Source of the DNA: Comamonadaceae bacterium
GTDB taxonomy: Bacteria; Pseudomonadota; Gammaproteobacteria; Burkholderiales; Burkholderiaceae_C
Reading direction: 5' to 3'
DNA: 64,000 nt
Assembly: GCA_947452785.1 (NCBI GenBank)
Contig: CANGDZ010000002.1
Coordinates: forward strand, 43,073-107,072
Part shown: one piece after another, positions 61,858-64,000 of the stretch
How positions within the stretch are numbered: the first letter of the stretch is position 1
Layout: every line of letters begins with the position of its first letter
Notes under the pieces: generated by a model
Database searches by the model: none
What the model was told of the DNA's origin: nothing
What the model saw: the letters and a program-made list of their open reading frames with translations, nothing else
Translations under genes and position numbers: made by a program

Positions 61858-63227
61858 GCCGCACCACGCGATCTGCCGCGCAGTCCGAAACCCGCATCAT
61901 CATGGCGCACGCCGGCACCGTGCTGGCCGGGCAATTGGCCATCATGGCCTTCAGTGTGGCCGACACCTTGATCGCGGGTCGTTACTCCCAGGCCTCGCTG
62001 GCTGCGCTGTCAATCGGCTCATCCATCTACATCAGCATTTACGTCGCATTGAACGGCATGATGCAAGCCTTGCTGCCAGTCTGGGCGCAACTACGCGGCG
62101 CAGAAAAATTCACCGAGGTCGGCCGCTCGGTGCGCCAAGCCCTGTATGTGTGCGGCACGGCGATCACACTGGGCGTGTTGGCCCTGCTCTACCCCGACCC
62201 TTGGCTGGAATGGACCGAAGTGCCTGCGGCCTTGCAGGCCGAGGTGCGTAGTTATTTACAGGTACTGGCCTGGGCGGTCGCGCCCTCGCTGCTGTTTCGC
62301 ATGTACAGCACGTTGAACCAAAGCTTGGGCATGCCGCGCCTGGTTACTTGGCTGCAAGTGGCGGGCCTGTGCCTCAAGGTGCCCTTGTCCATCGCCTTCA
62401 CCTTCGGCATCGCCGGTCTGCCCGCGCAAGGCGCCGTCGGTTGCGCATGGGCCACGTTGCTGGTGAATATCGCCATGCTGTGCATGGGCCTGTATTTACT
62501 ACGAACCCAAGAGGTTTACCGCGTCTACCGCCTGTGGCAGCGGATGGAGCGCCCCGATGTCAAAGAGATTCAAAAATTCTTGCAACTGGGCGTGCCGGCG
62601 GGCCTGTCCATCATGGTGGAGATCACCTCGTTTACCTTGATGGCCCTGTTCATTGCCCGAATGGGCGTGGAAGCCACGGCGGGGCACCAAATTGCGGCCA
62701 CCTGGGCCGGCGTGCTTTACATGATCCCGCTGGCGCTGGGCATTGCCAGCAGTTCCCGCGTGGGTTTTTGGTTGGGTGCGAACAACCCGCGCCAAGTGCG
62801 CCGGGCCATGAAGACCGGCCTGGCGCTCAGCGCGGTCATGGCCGCCAGTTGCTGCCTGGCTTTGTGGCTAGGCAAAGCCGCATTGGCGAAGGCCTTCACC
62901 ACCGATTCCGAGGTGGCGGCCATTGCGGTGGGCCTGCTGGGCTGGGTGGTGGTGTATCACTTTGTCGATGCGATTCAAACCGTCTGCGCCTTTTTGCTGC
63001 GCTGCTTTCAAATCACCTTGTTGCCTTTGGCCATTTACTGCGCCCTGCTGTGGGGCATGGGCTTGGGTGGTGGCTATGTCTGGGCCTACCGTGGGCTGGG
63101 CTTGCAAGTGGCCAGACCTCAACCCGACAGCTTTTGGCTCACGTCCACCGCTGCCCTGGCGGTGGTGACGCTGCTGTTTTTGGGCTTGACCTACCAAGCC
63201 GCACCCACCAAGGCTCGCCGCACGTAA
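61854..63227 (+). CDS. MATE-family efflux transporter
   Basis: A 457-residue membrane protein with about 12 helices in two MatE halves (VADTLIAGRYSQASLAALSIGS in the first, FTLMALFIARMGVEATAGHQ in the second). Family members exchange cationic drugs or other compounds for H+ or Na+. It starts at a TTG overlapping the previous stop (TTGA); an ATG 16 codons later is an alternative. The substrate is unknown, and coupling to the GT-C-like gene could mean a linked envelope role. Confidence 0.88.
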   Translation: MSRTTRSAAQSETRIIMAHAGTVLAGQLAIMAFSVADTLIAGRYSQASLAALSIGSSIYISIYVALNGMMQALLPVWAQLRGAEKFTEVGRSVRQALYVCGTAITLGVLALLYPDPWLEWTEVPAALQAEVRSYLQVLAWAVAPSLLFRMYSTLNQSLGMPRLVTWLQVAGLCLKVPLSIAFTFGIAGLPAQGAVGCAWATLLVNIAMLCMGLYLLRTQEVYRVYRLWQRMERPDVKEIQKFLQLGVPAGLSIMVEITSFTLMALFIARMGVEATAGHQIAATWAGVLYMIPLALGIASSSRVGFWLGANNPRQVRRAMKTGLALSAVMAASCCLALWLGKAALAKAFTTDSEVAAIAVGLLGWVVVYHFVDAIQTVCAFLLRCFQITLLPLAIYCALLWGMGLGGGYVWAYRGLGLQVARPQPDSFWLTSTAALAVVTLLFLGLTYQAAPTKARRT

Positions 63228-63356
63228 GCACGCAGAGCGTTCTGGGAATGTGACAGATGGCTCTCGCCCATCAATTGAATGTCACTCAAATTTAATCTTT
63301 CTTTCATCGTTTAGACACAGCCCCTTTTCAAAATCAGTCAACTCTAGGGATGACTT

Positions 63357-64000
63357 ATGAAGATAACTGTGATGGGTGCGGGTTACGTCGGCTTGGTGAC
63401 TGGCGCTTGCTTGGCAGAGTTGGGGCACCAAGTCCTGTGCGTGGACAACAATCCAGAAAAAATCGCGCTGCTCAATGCGGCGGGCGTCCCCATTTACGAA
63501 CCCGGCCTGCAAGAGTTGCTCAGCCGCAATCGGGCAGAAGGCCGCATTCACTTCACCACCGAAATGGCTGACGCGGTGGACCATGGCGAAGTGATTTTCA
63601 TCGCCGTGGGCACCCCTTCGCAAGAAGATGGGTCTGCAGATTTGCAGCATGTGTTGGCGGTGGCCGGCCAAGTGGGTCGCCATTTGAAAAACTTCAAAGT
63701 GGTGGTGAACAAGTCCACTGTGCCGGTGGGCACGGCTTATCGCGTGCACGACGCCATCGCCACAGAACTGCGCAAACGCGGCATCCACGAGGATCTTTTC
63801 GAAGTCATCTCGAACCCTGAATTTTTGAAAGAAGGCGCAGCGATTGACGACTTCATGCGCCCAGACCGGATTGTGATCGGCTTGGACAAAGGCCCGAATC
63901 ACGACACGGTGCAGCAAAAAATGGATCAGCTGTACGCCAGCTTCAACCGGCACCACGCCCGCACCTTGTGGATGGATGTGCGCAGCGCCGAGTTGACCAA
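63357..64000 (+). CDS. ugd: UDP-glucose 6-dehydrogenase (5' part)
   Basis: Oxidises UDP-glucose to UDP-glucuronate for surface polysaccharides. 214 codons are inside the window; the gene runs off the right edge. Seen: NAD-binding [56 protein letters not shown] and the substrate motif [20 protein letters not shown]. The active-site cysteine lies beyond the edge. AGGGA precedes the ATG by six bases. GDP-mannose dehydrogenase is a less likely alternative. Confidence 0.93.
   Translation, partial: MKITVMGAGYVGLVTGACLAELGHQVLCVDNNPEKIALLNAAGVPIYEPGLQELLSRNRAEGRIHFTTEMADAVDHGEVIFIAVGTPSQEDGSADLQHVLAVAGQVGRHLKNFKVVVNKSTVPVGTAYRVHDAIATELRKRGIHEDLFEVISNPEFLKEGAAIDDFMRPDRIVIGLDKGPNHDTVQQKMDQLYASFNRHHARTLWMDVRSAELT

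Noticed and set aside
63282..63956. Open frame antisense to ugd
   Set aside because: It is opposite a gene with clear dehydrogenase motifs and shows no recognisable domain.

Overview
The window looks like ordinary chromosomal DNA of a betaproteobacterium of the order Burkholderiales, most likely family Comamonadaceae (a Limnohabitans/Rhodoferax/Polaromonas-type genome). This rests on gene content and order (ilvBHC-pssA-leuA, nadE-glnB, dnaX-ybaB-recR, phaCAB, sigma/DUF3619/DUF3106/RDD), moderate-to-high GC and dense overlapping operons. No tRNA, rRNA, insertion sequence, prophage or CRISPR array was seen. The genus assignment is inference.

Layout. 1-2.4 kb: minus-strand iscR-iscS-iscU-iscA, running off the left edge, with a candidate IscR operator. 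2.4-4.5 kb: uvrB. 4.6-8.3 kb (plus): aromatic/aspartate aminotransferase, then an intracellular PHB depolymerase with a basic tail, coupled to an RnfB-like ferredoxin. 8.3-15.7 kb (minus): the whole propionyl-CoA to succinyl-CoA route (methylmalonyl-CoA mutase, MeaB chaperone, propionyl-CoA carboxylase beta and alpha, epimerase-like VOC protein), divergent from an FCD/GntR regulator. 16.5-18.5 kb: EamA exporter and DusA. 18.7 kb: an unknown small anchored protein. 19-22.8 kb (minus): phaC-phaA-phaB. 22.8-24.5 kb: small membrane protein, pgeF, maiA. 24.6-26.9 kb (plus): both N-end-rule transferases, then an IclR regulator. 27-34.4 kb (minus): ilvB-ilvH-ilvC-pssA-leuA, with a leucine leader peptide and attenuator before leuA, then a PBP7-type peptidase. 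34.7-37.5 kb (plus): ECF sigma factor, DUF3619, DUF3106, RDD and LOG genes. 37.5-39.6 kb (minus): nadE-glnB. 39.6-43.6 kb: FemAB-like acetyltransferase, and soluble and membrane pyrophosphatases transcribed divergently. 43.8-48.4 kb (plus): aldehyde dehydrogenase, then moaA-mobA-moeA. 48.4-52.1 kb: a methyltransferase-rnhA pair divergent from gloB-mltD. 52.1-56.4 kb: orphan Tat substrate-binding protein, dnaX-ybaB-recR, and the 4.5S RNA gene on the opposite strand. 56.4-64 kb: flavoprotein, trxA, rho, rpmE2, a GT-C-like membrane protein, a MATE transporter and the start of UDP-glucose dehydrogenase.

Together the genes describe carbon and reductant storage (PHB synthesis and mobilisation, and propionyl-CoA assimilation yielding succinyl-CoA), branched-chain amino acid synthesis with attenuation control, molybdenum cofactor synthesis, pyrophosphate energy use and core DNA/RNA maintenance. 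The least characterised unit is the ECF sigma cluster at 34.7-36.9 kb. It encodes a sigma factor, a single-pass membrane protein that looks like an anti-sigma factor, and an exported protein built from five exact-length 18-residue repeats. The other notable signals are a nine-A run in dnaX placed to yield a short gamma form, the leuA leader peptide, and the histone-like tail on the PHB depolymerase.
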